Counted from the first letter of the stretch, positions 10,878 to 21,798 are shown. The stretch is DNA of 64,000 bases from Triglochin maritima (GCA_963682175.1 OY821772.1:11152743-11216742), one strand, 5' to 3'. Notes: generated from the sequence alone by a model not told the origin. Made by a program: numbers and translations.

Positions 10878-11130
10878 AATGAATGCAATAACCATATTAT
10901 CTCACATCATCATCTTCCTCCACTCCAAGCCCTCCCAACCCCACCACCCATCCACCTCCCCATCCCCTCCACTCCCCCTTCCCCTCCGTCCATCCCAAAG
11001 GATGAACATTTTAAAGGGATAATCATTTAAAATGGATGAATGCAATGACCATGTTATCTCACATCATCTTTTTCCTCCACTCCAAGCACTCCCAACCCCA
11101 CCACCACTCCACCTCCCCCTCCCCTCCCTC
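10878..11130. repeat. 157-bp tandem duplication, CT-rich
   Basis: The block starting GAATGCAATAACCAT at 10881 and containing CCTCCACTCCAAGC recurs with an offset of 157 bases at 11038. The second copy ends at the start of the isomerase fragment. The C/T-rich tract may be an old 5' leader. Confidence 0.8.
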
Positions 11131-11134
11131 CTAG

Positions 11135-11346
11135 GATGACCGCAAGCGTCTCGCCACCCACCGTGCCATGGAGTTCGTGAGATCTAACATGATCCTCGAC
11201 CTGGGACGGGCTCCACTGCCGACCACTTTCTTCTCCTCCGTGCCGACCAACTTCACCGCGACGTCCTCACCAACGTTGTCGGTGTCCCCACCTCCCTCAA
11301 GACTCACTCCCGCATCGTCTCCCTTGGCATCCCTCTCACTGATCTT
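11135..11346 (+). pseudogene. Ribose-5-phosphate isomerase A fragment
   Basis: Translation gives D-x-K-R-L-A-x-x-R-A-M-E-F-V and then, after a one-base deletion near 11206, L-G-T-G-S-T-A followed by N-V-V-G-V-P-T-S-L-K-T and S-L-G-I-P-L-T-D-L. This is the N-terminal phosphate-binding part of type A ribose-5-phosphate isomerase (interconverts ribose 5-phosphate and ribulose 5-phosphate in the pentose phosphate pathway). The family normally runs about 250-280 residues; only about 70 are here. Homology ends just before the D-G-A-D-E-V catalytic region, and the frame then meets a stop at 11368. No intron is visible. GC content is much higher than in the surroundings. The fragment is non-functional: either a captured exon or a truncated retrocopy. 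Confidence 0.75.
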
Positions 11347-11542
11347 ATGGAAGTTTTGGGGAATAATTGAAGGTTTTAGGGAGATATATACGGTGGAAAA
11401 CAAAAGTTACATAGTTTAGTGTGCGCGAAATAAAAAATTAATATGCGATTTAATTAATCTTTGATAATAAAAATATATGTGATTTTTGCTGACTGGACAA
11501 CTAAATGGAGTGACTACGTGGGATGCGTCAGGGACGTACTTA

Positions 11543-11711
11543 GTGGAGAGCTCCGACCAGTGTGTCAGAGATCAAGAGTTTTGTGGGTTTAGTAGGTTAT
11601 TATCGTCGGTTTATTCAGGACTTTTCCAGACTTGCTTCCCCATTGACGACTTTGACACAGAAGGGTATCAAGTTCGTTTGGTCCCAGAAGTGCGAGGGCG
11701 GTTTCCAGGAG
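11543..11711 (+). repeat. Displaced copy of the RT/RNase H junction of D1
   Basis: The 169 bases repeat 12219-12387 (offset 676) with a handful of differences, then fuse directly to the RT start at 11712. They therefore stand where the protease/RT linker should be. This is a local rearrangement. Confidence 0.9.
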
Positions 11712-11712
11712 G

Positions 11713-14385
11713 ATGTGTATTGATTATCGGATGCTGAATAAGGTTACCATTAGGAATTGGTATCCTTTACCCAGGATTGAGGATCTTTTCGACCAGTTGC
11801 AGTCAGCGAGGGTATTTTCGAAGATCGATTTGCGATCCGGTTACCATCAGTTGAGGATTCGGGATGCAGATGCACAGAAGAGAGCGTTTAGGACGAGGTA
11901 CGGACATTACGAGTTTTTGGTGATGTCGTTTGGACTTTCAAATGCACCTGCGACATTCATGGATATGATGAATCAGACTTTTCAGCCGTATCTTGACAGA
12001 TTCGTGATTGTCTTTGTGGATAATATACTGGTATACTCACCAGACAGGGAGCAACACCGGGAGTACCTGAGGATTGTGCTTAGCATTCTAAGAGATCAGC
12101 AGCTCTATGATAAGTACAAGAAGTGTGAGTTCTGGCTAGATCGGGTGGCCTTTCTGGGACATGTGGTGTCAGCAGACGGGATATCTGTGGATCCAGCGAA
12201 GGTTGAGGTCGTGACTCAGTGGAGAGCTACGACCAGTGTGTCAGAGATTAGGAGTTTTGTGGGTTTAGCAGGTTATTATCGTCGGTTTATTCAGGACTTT
12301 TCCAGACTTGCTTCCCCATTGACGACTTTGACACAGAAGGGTGTCAAGTTCGTTTGGTCCCAGAAGTGCGAGGACGGTTTCCAGGAGCTGAAGAGGCGAC
12401 TGACTACAGCACCGATTTTGACGTTACCGAGTGGTAGCGGAGGCTATGTGATTTACAGTGACGCTTCTGGCATTGGTCTGGGTTGCGTGTTGATGCAGCA
12501 CGAGAAAGTGGTCGCATATACTTCGAGGCAGTTGATGGTTCATGAGAAGAATTACCCGACTCATGATCTAGAGTTGGCAGTGGTGGTTCACGCGCTGAAG
12601 ACATGGAGGCATTACCTATATGGAGAGCAGTTTGAGGTCTTCACAGATCACCAGAGTCTGAAGTATCTATTCTCGCAGAAAGAGTTGAATATGAGGTAGC
12701 GTAGATGGCTGGAGTTCATAAAGGATTATGACTTCACAATTTCGTATCATCCAGGGAAGGCGAATTCTGTCGTAGATGCCTTGAGTAGAAAGGTGGAGTT
12801 GTCAGCTGCTAACTTATGCATTCAGGAGTGGAGGTTGCTTGAGGCCTTGACAGAGTGGAGACCTTTTACAGAGGACTTTGAGGGGGCAGTGATTGCAGGA
12901 CTTCGAGTGGAGCCGCAAACAGTTTCGAGAGTTGTTCAGGCTTAGAGAGCAGATGATGGGCTGACCAGTCTGATGCAGTTAGCTGCTAAGGACGGATCAG
13001 ACTTCGGTGTCGGAGTCGATGGGGGCTTGAGATTCAGGGGTCAGATCTGGGTACCGAGAGCAAGTGATCTGAGGGATACTATCATGGAGGAGGCACATAG
13101 AACCATATATTCAATTCACACGGGGAGTACCAAGATGTATAAAGACTTACAGCGGAGTTTCTGGTGGAAGGAGATGAAGCGAGACATAGCGAGCTTTGTG
13201 CCTAGGTGTCTGGTTTGTCAGCAGGTGAGGATTGAGCACCAGCGGCCAGCGGGGCAGTTGCAGAGTATAGATCTGCCAGAGTGGAAGTGGGAGCACGTGA
13301 CGATGGATTTCGTCACCGAGTTGCCGAAGACGGGGAGATCTCACGACGCGATTTGGGTTATAGTTGATCGACTGACCAAGTCGGCGCCTTTTCTGGCGAT
13401 CAGGACCACCTTACCTTTGGAGGGTTTGGCGAAGCTATACGTCGTGGAGATAGTCCGGTTACATGGTGTACCTATGAGTATTATCTCTTATCGTGATCTG
13501 AGGTTTACCTCCAGATTTTGGGTAGTCTGTAGAAGGCTTTGGGGACTCAGTTGAAGTTCAGCACAACTTTTCATGCGCAGACAGACGGGCAGTCAGAGAG
13601 GACTATCCAGACTCTAGAGGATATGCTGAGAGCGTGTACTCTGGATTGGGCAGGATTTTGGGATGAACACTTGCCGTTGATCTAGTTCGCCTACAACAAG
13701 AGCTACCATTCGAGCATAGGGATGACACCGTACGAGGCTCTGTACGGCCGGCCTTGTAGATCGCCGGTATGCTGGAGTGAGGTAGGTTAGAGGCAGCTGG
13801 TTGGACTAGAGATTTCTCAGATGTATGCTGAGAAGGTTGGCGTAATCAGACAGAGGTCAGCGACGGCTCAGAGCAGACAGAAGATTTACGCAGATAGGCG
13901 TAGACGAGAGTTGAGATTTGAGGTGGGCGATCACGTATTCCTGAGGATTTTTCCAGCTCGTGGAGTGATGAGATTCGGGAAGAAAGGGAAGCTCGGTCCG
14001 AGGTACGTCAGACCGTTTGAGATTCTTGATCGCGTAGGAGAGGTTGCCTACCGAATTGCTTTGCCGCCTCAGCTTTCGGGTAGTCACAACGGTTTCCATG
14101 TTTCTATGTTGAGGAAATACGTCGCCGATCCGTCGCATGTGATTGAGATATGTGTTCCCGAGATCAGTTAGGACTTATCTCTCGAGGAGAGGCCCGTGGA
14201 GATTGTAGATCGGATGGAGTACCAACTCAGGAGGAGAACCATTCCGATGGTGAAGGTCAGGTGGCAACACCACAGCGAGCGTGAAGCCACTTGGGAGATC
14301 GAAGATGAGGTCCGGAAGAAGTATCCAGAATTGTTCGGTGAGGATTTGGTTCTAATTTCGAGGATGAAATTCCTTAAAGAGGGTG
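11713..14385 (+). pseudogene. Gypsy polyprotein of D1: RT, RNase H, integrase, chromodomain
   Basis: RT is at about 11713-12200 ([27 protein letters not shown]). The catalytic F-V-D-D motif reads F-V-D-N at residues 101-104, so the second Asp is lost. RNase H is at about 12410-12690 (Y-S-D-A-S; H-D-L-E-L-A; F-T-D-H-Q-S-L). Integrase is at about 12970-13800: H-T-G-S-T-K-M then C-L-V-C-Q-Q (zinc-binding part), M-D-F-V-T-E-L-P and [12 protein letters not shown] (catalytic core). The C-terminal G-P-R-Y/V-R-P-F module is at about 13990, and a chromodomain-like V-K-V-R-W-x-x-H-x-x-E-x-A-T-W-E is at 14250-14310. Stops: TAG at 12698, TAG at 12943, a shift near 13520, TAG near 13682, TAG near 13788 and TAG at 14169. 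Several look like CAG or GAG turned to TAG. Confidence 0.9.
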
Positions 14386-14494
14386 GATTGTTACATCCTA
14401 ACCCTTTGCTAATTGGGTTTATTGTGTTTTAGGTGGTGTATTAGAGGATGATGAGATGGTTTGAGATGGATGACTGAGATTGGTTTGGATTGAG

Positions 14495-14502
14495 TATAAA
14501 AG
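14495..14502 (+). promoter_or_regulatory. TATA box of D1 LTR
   Basis: TATAAAAG, about 105 bases into the LTR, followed within 15 bases by repeated CTCTCTC. It lies upstream, not downstream, of the palindrome array. Confidence 0.65.
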
Positions 14503-14860
14503 CTTGGATTCATCTCTCTCCCTCTCACTTCTCTCTCTTCACACTCATCTCTCTCTCACGCCTCTCTCCCTCGATCCTTTTCTGATCCAGCTTGGGGGGA
14601 AGTCGTGGAGGCGAGATCGACGACGCACGTAGGAGCTCAGGTGATTGCCGGAGTCGAGGTGATCACGTTCGGGGTTTTCGCCGGAGAAGAGGGGGGTTTT
14701 GCGAGGAAGTGCTCGCCGGAATTCTTCAAAGGCTTCTTCAAGCCTTAAAGGTATGCCAAGCTTTAGTTTAATCCTCCTTTTAGCCTTTGCGAGGATTGGA
14801 GTGACCGACGGTAGGCCGAAAGGCTCGTCGAGAACCTTGCAGCAGCTTTTCTGCTCTGGA

Positions 14861-15375
14861 ACGGTCGACCGGCGGGTTTGTGCGGTCGACCGGGTGTAGT
14901 GTGATTCGGGCAAAAACCCTTGCACCGGTCGGACGATACTCTAGGAGTGGTCGACCGGTGCTGCATTTTAGCAAGGGGAAAAGGCTCTGGGTGTTTTCGG
15001 TCGAACGTGTCCCCTTTGTCGGTCGACCGAAAGCACTGTTGTAAGTCGGTTAGGGGCGTTGACCATCTAAACGGTCGACCGCTCGTTGACTTCGTCCGAC
15101 CGATAACTTAAGTTAACTTAATGGCCGGTCGACCCGAAGTGTTGTTTCGGTCTACCGTGTAGTGTGGATTGTTGATGAGTTTTACTGGTGGAAATCGGTC
15201 GACCGTGATTTTTGGGTCGTTCGACCGTTGATGCTTTTTGAGCAAGGGAGGATTTTCACTGTTGGATTTCAGTCGAACGGGGCCCTTTGCCATTCAACCG
15301 GTTGGACGTTATTTCGGTTTTATTGCGGAATAGTAGTGGTGTTCGGTCGACCGTTTGTGGTCTTCTGTTCGACCG
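14861..15375. repeat. CGGTCGACCG palindrome array in D1 LTR
   Basis: Exact CGGTCGACCG occurs at 14862, 14883, 15072 and 15196, among others, with GGTCGAACG and GTTCGACCG variants. The accessory palindrome ACTTAAGTTAACTTAA is at 15106-15121. Motif, spacing style and accessory element match the Sirevirus-like LTRs, although D1 is a Gypsy element. Confidence 0.85.
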
Positions 15376-15506
15376 TTTGGCACATTTTTGCATATGGATG
15401 CTTGTGTCGTGTGTGGTTGGATCTGCCTCGAGGGCAACGGGTCCCCAACCTCCTGGGGGCGACGGTTCGGACATGCCGGACTAAGAGGAGATCGTGGTTG
15501 TGGCTC

Positions 15507-15702
15507 TACGGAGCGGTGCCTTGTGTGCACGTTGTCGTGGCCGATGATTTTCCGGCGGTGCCTTGTGTGCACGTGTGATTGTGGGGTTGGGGTGAGAGGA
15601 CCATTGAGACCCGTGACCGATGATTTTCCGGCGGTGCCTTGTGTGCACATGTGTTGTTGTTGCCTATGTTGTTCGGCGGTGCCTTGTGTGCACGTGAGTT
15701 AG
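15507..15702. repeat. GGTGCCTTGTGTGCAC repeats in D1 LTR
   Basis: Four copies of GGTGCCTTGTGTGCAC occur, three of them preceded by TTTTCCGGC or TTGTTCGGC. Each contains the palindrome GTGCAC. The degraded D2 LTR shows a related block near 31890-31930. Confidence 0.85.
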
Positions 15703-16083
15703 ATATGCTTTTACTGCATTCTTCATTTCATGTTTCATATACACATGTTATGTTCATATGTTAGGGGTTTGACATACGGGGTTTCCCTAGGGGAAACTCA
15801 GGCATTGTTTGTTTACATGTCAGGTCGTGCATTTCAGTAGGTGGTGGTAACTGCGGGTAGGAGCACCCAGACCAGATCCTGTCCTTTTATCCTTCGAGGT
15901 GGATGATTTTTCCCTTGTACATGTGTTTGTATATCTTTTGTGTTGGGTTGTAACCATCCTTGACTCGTGTATTATACAGTTTACCACTTTATATTATATA
16001 TACTTGTGGTTTGGTGACGACCCCGGTGTTAATTCTTTTATCTGTTTAAAGTTTTAAATTTTCTGCTATTTCGGGGCGTTACA

Positions 16084-17203
16084 CATTATACGTTATTTAA
16101 GTACATGTTTAGCAAATTATCCCAAAATGAAACTCAACTCTCACCGGACAAGTATAAATTTGACAAGCAAACTTGTAATAATAAGGGTTATTTTCTTCGA
16201 TGCACAAATTTGATAAGTATCGATATTGGAGCCATGCTCTTAAGTTTTTCAATTTTATTTTTGTACACTTATAATATTCTAAAATTATCTTTATGCACTT
16301 ATTAGAAAGTAGGTCACACTCGACGTTAGTGTTTGCGAGGTAGTTGTGATGATACCTAGTTTAACCTCATATTATCGTTACATAATATTGTTCAAATGGA
16401 TAATAAGTTAATTACATTTGACCCGAACGATAAAAAAGAGTTAGAGGAGGTTTATCCCCTCGATTTTCCAAATAAGGTATAGATTAACCAAACTTTGTAA
16501 CCCAATTATCTTTTTCCCCCGGAATCTAAACCCAAATCGTTAAGAATCAGACTATCAAAAATAGGCATGCCCACCAAATAGGCACTATATTTGTGGTGAA
16601 GATGCACACCCAGATTGATGTGGTTGGAATTAGATAATGGTAAGTTGGGTTATCTCTTTTTCTTCTTCATAGTGGTTTGAATTTGCAATGCAACTGTTTT
16701 TGTTCCAATTTGCGTTTATTTTTAATTATTGTTTGGTTATGAGACGTATTACGATGGATAATGACATGCAACAACACCATATCCAAGTGCACCAAGATAA
16801 TTTGTGAATTTGACAAATATACTAAAATAAAATCAGAAAACTGAAGTGCATTATTCCAACATCAATAATTCGCTGGTAAACCACAGTAATTTTTTTAACA
16901 TTATTGGTGCTGGCGTGGTCAATTGAAGTCGTTTGTTATAGGCACAACTTATCCATATATACGCAACCGATTGTTATTCTTATACTAAAAAGGTGGAAAC
17001 TATATAAGAAAAATCCAAAAGGATTCAAACATGAAAAAAAATCCCCATATATATCTCGTCCAACACCCACCACCAGCCATCGAAAATATCTAATTAACAA
17101 GATAACGTGAGCACAATAGAGTATGAGCCTACAATACACACGTCTACGGACTTTAAATATTAATGTAATAAATAATTTTACATGGTAATTGACAATTAAA
17201 CCT
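16084..17203. other. Host-like intergenic DNA
   Basis: AT-rich sequence between D1 and the glycine-rich gene. I find no transposon termini, no array and no supportable coding frame. The last 200 bases may hold the 3' untranslated region of the minus-strand gene. Confidence 0.5.
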
Positions 17204-17566
17204 CTAGCATCCACCACCACCGCCACAACCACCACCACCACTGCTGTCCATGGAAGCAACCACCACGGTTGACGCAATTGCACCAGTAACAAAGCCGGTT
17301 TGGCCGCCGCTCCCACCACCCCCACCCCCACCCCCACCACCACCACCATAATTTGGTTTAGGGTAACTGCCAGTGCTGTAACTTGGGCAGTACATGACGT
17401 TTTTCTCCTTAGATTTCCTTGTTTTGCGACCACATGCGAACACAACAACAGACATGACCGACAACGTTGCTAACACAATGCAGAATACCAACACAGCTCC
17501 AGAAGCAAAACCATAGTTATTGTTGCCATAACCAATGCTAACAGAGACCATTAGGAATCTTGCCAT
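17204..17566 (-). CDS. Small glycine-rich protein with one membrane segment
   Basis: An uninterrupted 120-codon frame from ATG 17566 to TAG. Residues 1-20 are N/G-rich (M-A-R-F-L start). Residues about 22-46 form one hydrophobic segment (G-A-V-L-V-F-C-I-V-L-A). A basic stretch C-G-R-K-T-R-K-S-K follows, fitting a cytoplasmic side. The C-terminal half is low-complexity Gly with a run of about 12 Gly and a Cys-containing Gly tail. A TATA-like CTATATGTA lies about 55 bases upstream of the ATG on the minus strand (near 17620). The function is unknown to me; plant genomes hold many small glycine-rich membrane or secreted proteins. It is the only intact frame of host type in the window. It could be a chance frame, but the codon-regular Gly stretch and intact ends argue for a gene. 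Confidence 0.55.
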   Translation of the reverse strand: MARFLMVSVSIGYGNNNYGFASGAVLVFCIVLATLSVMSVVVFACGRKTRKSKEKNVMYCPSYSTGSYPKPNYGGGGGGGGGGGGSGGQTGFVTGAIASTVVVASMDSSGGGGCGGGGGC

Positions 17567-17905
17567 TTTTAGATTAAACTTAGCTTGGATCTTCTCAAAA
17601 GGTCTCCATTAGCATGGTACATATAGGATAGGATTTGACATTTGTGGGATTCGTCTTGGTCACGAGACATTTGCATTTGAACCACTTATTTTGTTGATAT
17701 TGTTGCAAAGGTCCACCAAGTTAGAATTTTCTCGATTGTTACTTGTAGCATTTAATTTGAAATACAGGGGTGTTTCTTCTTATTTATTGGATTAAAGTAC
17801 AAAACATGTTGATAATATTTTTGAAATTGTATACAGTTTTCTAATAATTAAAGAGAAATTTCTCGACTATTTTAAATACCATGAATTGTTAGTAGTGAGG
17901 GCAAA
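17567..17905. other. Upstream region of the glycine-rich gene
   Basis: AT-rich and without repeats. It presumably holds the minus-strand promoter, and it ends at the CACTA element with target duplication AAA (17903-17905). Confidence 0.5.
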
Positions 17906-17938
17906 CACTACTACAACATGGGAACAACAACAATACCT

Positions 17939-18145
17939 ATCCGTCGGTGGACGCCGATGTCCGTCGGATATGTATCCGTCAGGACATCTTACGTCGGTGT
18001 TGTGCAACTCTGACGGATATACCGTCGGAACGTGGCCGTCGGTGTTTATTTTGGCCCGAAATTTCCAGCATAAAATTTCACATTAATTCGTCCTCTCGGA
18101 TAACACCGACGAATACTCACCGGCGGACATTCCGTCGGTGTCGAT
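17939..18145. repeat. Left subterminal repeat array of the CACTA element, part 1
   Basis: Repeated CCGTCGG cores (17941, 17963, 18009 region, 18022, 18132), with the opposite orientation CCGACG also present. The array is interrupted at 18146 by S2 and resumes at 20080. Confidence 0.85.
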
Positions 18146-19454
18146 TGAAAGGAATGTGTTCTAAAAATTTATTTTTATATGTCTTTTATTATGAATTGAA
18201 TGTATATACATTTTGTTCCTTGATTCATGTATTCGTCTTTTAAAAGTGTTAAGGAATAAACTCTTGGTCATTAACCGTAGAGCTCTAAAAGATAATGGTT
18301 TGCATAAATCGAAAAATAATTCACAATCATGGTGATTAACATGAGACATTGATTACCGAGTAAAGATTGTCATGTTGGTTAAAGGATATTGTAGTTCTAC
18401 AAGTATTTAACAACATCAGTATATGAAATAGAAAATATTTCTTTCATATATTGAATTGACTTAACAAATGAAACATTATGGAATTGTGTTGGTGTCACTA
18501 ATGTTTTCATTGTGTCTTTAAATACTAAAATATGAGACCTATATCTTTTCACATGAGAATTGTATATTTTGATTATTATAAAAAAATATGATTGCGTATA
18601 GTGATAAAAATATTAGTTGGTTATACATGACTTGTGCTGGAAAAAATGACAGGTCAAAAGATTATCATTGTCCCTCTTGACTTGTGTGATGATATTGTTT
18701 GGCCCTTGATAAAACAAATTTATAATGTGCACAATGTAACTTATTTATAGTTACATATTTATACTTTGTTTGAGAGATCAAGAAATGAATATATAATAAA
18801 AACATGACACATTTTTACTTTGTATAATATTCATAATATCATGAGACAATGGATAGAAACAAGTGATATTACTTATATCGCTAAATAGATCGTGTTTTGT
18901 TCGAGTGAACAAAATCTCTTTGTTATTTGGGTAACTATAATGTGTAGCTAGATACCGCTTATAGTTATGTTATAAAATATTTTATATCATTGTCAATATA
19001 AGTTAGATCATCCTATATGTCACACCACAAAACTGGGAAACAAGAAATATAATTTTGTATTTTCTATGATGTATTAAAATTCATATGATATGAAATTAAA
19101 TACATATAGTAAAATGTGAAAATTAATACGTCGTGAAAACGACATGGTTAGAATAATAAATAAATCCGTATGAGATGTATATATATTATGGGGTACAATG
19201 TTTTGACATTATAGATGATAATATATTACATGATATAATGTGATCCACAACATTATAACATATGAATTTGCTAAAACCCCAAAGTCGAAATTTTGTTGGA
19301 TAATAATCCAAAATTTGGTAAAGTCAAAAACAATGAAAAAAATGATCCAATCGTGCCCACGTTTTTGCATATATTAATTAGAGAATTTTCATTGATTAAT
19401 GGTTGAATTTAATTCACCTTGATCAAATGTAGTTATGGGATGATGGTGTGACAA

Positions 19455-19615
19455 AATAAGCATGAGATAATGTGCAAAGTGGTTTGCACATGATGTGATT
19501 TAGTGGAGAGATAAACAAGAGATCATGTGGAAAGTGGTTTGCACGTGATGTAGTTTAGTGAAGAGATTAACAAGGGATCATGTGTAAGTGGTATGCAAAT
19601 GATGTGTGTTAGAGG
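19455..19615. repeat. 55-bp tandem repeat in S2, three units
   Basis: Blocks built on GTGGTTTGCAC-ATGATGT and GAGAT-AACAAG-GATCATGTG recur at 19480, 19535 and 19589. Confidence 0.85.
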
Positions 19616-19621
19616 AAACCC

Positions 19622-19629
19622 TATAAATA
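19622..19629 (+). promoter_or_regulatory. TATA box of S2
   Basis: TATAAATA immediately downstream of the 55-bp repeat. The position corresponds to TATA in S1 and S3. Confidence 0.65.
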
Positions 19630-20079
19630 GGTCCCTCCTCCATTCCTTGTTAATATTAATGCAAAATTCTTCTCTCTCTAATTTTCTCCATCATTCCATC
19701 CGAAATTCTTCTTCTTAATTGAGTGCTTGAGAGATTATCTTCTTTGGAGTATAGAAGGGGTTATTAGCTAGATTCTAACATCGTATTAGAGATTGATTGA
19801 CTAGCTTTGATCTATCTAATCTTGTTTAGAGTTTGGTGAACATTTGGAGGTAATTTCGAGGCGATCCGACGTGCAACCTGAGTTCCGATTGGTAAGAGGG
19901 ATTTGATAATCCCCTAGGTATGATCCAATCTATGTATTTCAATATTAAATAGTTTATTATATATTGAAATACAATTAGGAAATTGTGTAAATAAAATTGT
20001 TGAAAATATAAAAACTGATCCTAATTGCTTTTACTTTTTTTAAAAAATAATACACAAGTATAGGGCACGAAATCCTACA

Positions 20080-20300
20080 TTGATTACACCGACAAATATA
20101 CACTCCGACGACATGACATCTACACCGACAGATACGTCCCATCGGTGCGTAATATCTATGATCTACACCGACGGAGAAGTCACGTCGGTGTACATACGTC
20201 ATCACCGACACCGACGGATATCCTCCTTCGGTGTATACTGACCATAAAAAATGCCATGATCTGCACTAATGGATTCACTGACGGATTTTCCGTCGGTGTA
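20080..20300. repeat. Left subterminal repeat array of the CACTA element, part 2
   Basis: Dense ACACCGAC(A/G)GA and TCCGTCGGTGTA motifs (for example 20164, 20209, 20289). It continues the array cut by S2. Confidence 0.85.
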
Positions 20301-20636
20301 GATCCTATCCAGAACCCAAAAGAATTTGTTTGCTCTTTTCGGGTTCCGATTTTCCTTGTTCAAACAAAAATATCGTCACAATTCAATTCAATCGTCATTC
20401 ACAATTCATTCATCACAACTGAAACATTCACAAGTCATAGCTCAATCCAACAGAAGATTTATAAATCACAATTCAAACATTCATACACCACCAAACTTAT
20501 AAACTCTAAAGTAAAAGTTGTAGTTTCATTGAAAGTAACGTTTAACAATTCCAAAGTAAAAGTACTTACAAAAAACTTAGTCAAACAAAATCCAAAAAAC
20601 ACAAAGACTATGCTGTCAAACCTACAGTGCCTGTTG
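20301..20636. other. CACTA internal sequence, left
   Basis: AT-rich, without supportable coding. It ends at S3 with duplication TGTTG (20632-20636). Confidence 0.55.
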
Positions 20637-21798
20637 TGAAAGGAATGTGTTCTAAAAGTTTTGCTTTTATATGTCAATTATTATGAATTGAATGTACAAA
20701 CATTTTGTTCCTTGATTATGGTATTCGTCTTTTGGAAGAGTTAAGCAAGAGGCGCTTGGTCCTTAACCGTAGGGCTCTAAAAGATAATGATTTACATAAA
20801 TCAAAAGTTATTCACAATCATGGTAATTAACATGGAACATTAATTACCGAGATAAGATTGTCGTGTTGGTCATCGATTGTTGTAGCTCTACAAATAATTG
20901 ACGACACGAGTATATAAAAGAGGAAAAAATTACTTTTATATATTGAATAGACCTAAGAAGTAAAACATTATGGAATTGTGTTTCGTGTCATTAATGTTTT
21001 TACTGTGTCTTGGATCCTAAGAAATGAGACTTATATATTTTCACTCAAGAAATGCTTAATTTGATTATTGTCAAAATCTATCAATGAGTATAGTGATAAA
21101 GGCAATAGTTGGTTAAGCATGACTTGTGCTGGAAAAGATAGCTAGTCAAACGATTATCATTGCCCCTCTTAATTGAGTGATGATATTAGTGGGCCCCTTG
21201 ATAAAGCAAAATTATAATGTGCATAATGTGACTTGAGTTAAGTCACATAGTTATAATTAGCTTAGAGAGATCAAGAAATGAATATAATACAAAGGTGACA
21301 CATTTCTACTTTGTATATATTCTTAATATAATGAGGCAAGGGACGGACACAAGTGGTGCACTTACATCACTAAATGGATCGTGTTTTGGTTCGGGTGGAA
21401 CAAAGACATCTATGCTAATTGGGTAACTATAATGTGTAGCTAGATACCGCTTATAGTTTGAGATATTAAGTATTTAACATCACTGCCAATGTGGCTTAGA
21501 TCCTCCTATAGCTCACACCACAAAACTGGGAAACAAGAGGTTGATTTTAAGTTCATATGATGTGTCGGGTTTCATGTGAAAAAAGGACACATGTGGTGAA
21601 TTAATTAAAATCAATATGTTACGAGAATTGACATAATTAGAATCATAATAAATTCATATGAGGTATATATTATGGGGTGTAATAATTTAATATTACATAT
21701 GATGATATATATAGGATGTTAATTGCTAAAAACCCCAAAAGATCAAATTTTGTTGGAAATAAATCCAAAATTTGACAAAGGCAAAATCGGGGTCAAAC

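Larger units (their letters stand above)
11543..16083 (+). mobile_element. Chromodomain Gypsy element D1 (Tekay-like), 5'-truncated
   Basis: Order: a displaced duplicated scrap (11543-11711), RT, RNase H, integrase and chromodomain-like C-terminus, a purine-rich tract at 14376-14388 and the 3' LTR (14389-16083). Gag, protease and the 5' LTR are missing. Pol carries at least six stops or shifts, so the element is dead. The domain order RT-RH-INT and the C-terminal chromodomain-like motif place it among chromoviruses. Tekay/Del is my best guess from the R-M-L-N-K-V-T and [11 protein letters not shown] sequence style. Confidence 0.88.
14389..16083 (+). repeat. 3' LTR of D1 (1695 bp)
   Basis: It begins TGTTACATCCTAACCC directly after a purine-rich tract and ends GGGGCGTTACA. 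TATAAAAG at 14495 is followed by a long CT-rich tract (14511-14575), typical of a plant core promoter and leader. The palindrome array (14861-15375) therefore lies downstream of the predicted start, in R/U5. A GTGTGCAC repeat block follows (15507-15702). The D2 LTR has the same start in the form TGTTAGATCCTAACCC. Confidence 0.85.
18146..20079 (+). repeat. Solo LTR S2 (1934 bp)
   Basis: The same ends as S1 (TGAAAGGAATGTGTTC and GAAATCCTACA). The flanks are TCGAT (18141-18145) and TTGAT (20080-20084), a 5-bp duplication with one C/T difference. It lies inside the CACTA left array. Unlike S1 and S3 it lacks the palindrome array and instead holds a 55-bp tandem repeat (19455-19615) upstream of TATAAATAG at 19622. 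Confidence 0.88.

Noticed and set aside
11168..11419. 83-codon frame starting MEFVRSN as an intact small gene
   Set aside because: It is the isomerase fragment before the frame shift, followed by out-of-frame residues.
12404..14138. Minus-strand frames within D1 pol
   Set aside because: Antisense to RT, integrase and chromodomain, with no motifs of their own.
17891..17897. A second CACTA end (AGTAGTG) just outside the left terminus
   Set aside because: There are no subterminal repeats to its left and no matching duplication. Probably chance, though noted as an inverted repeat.
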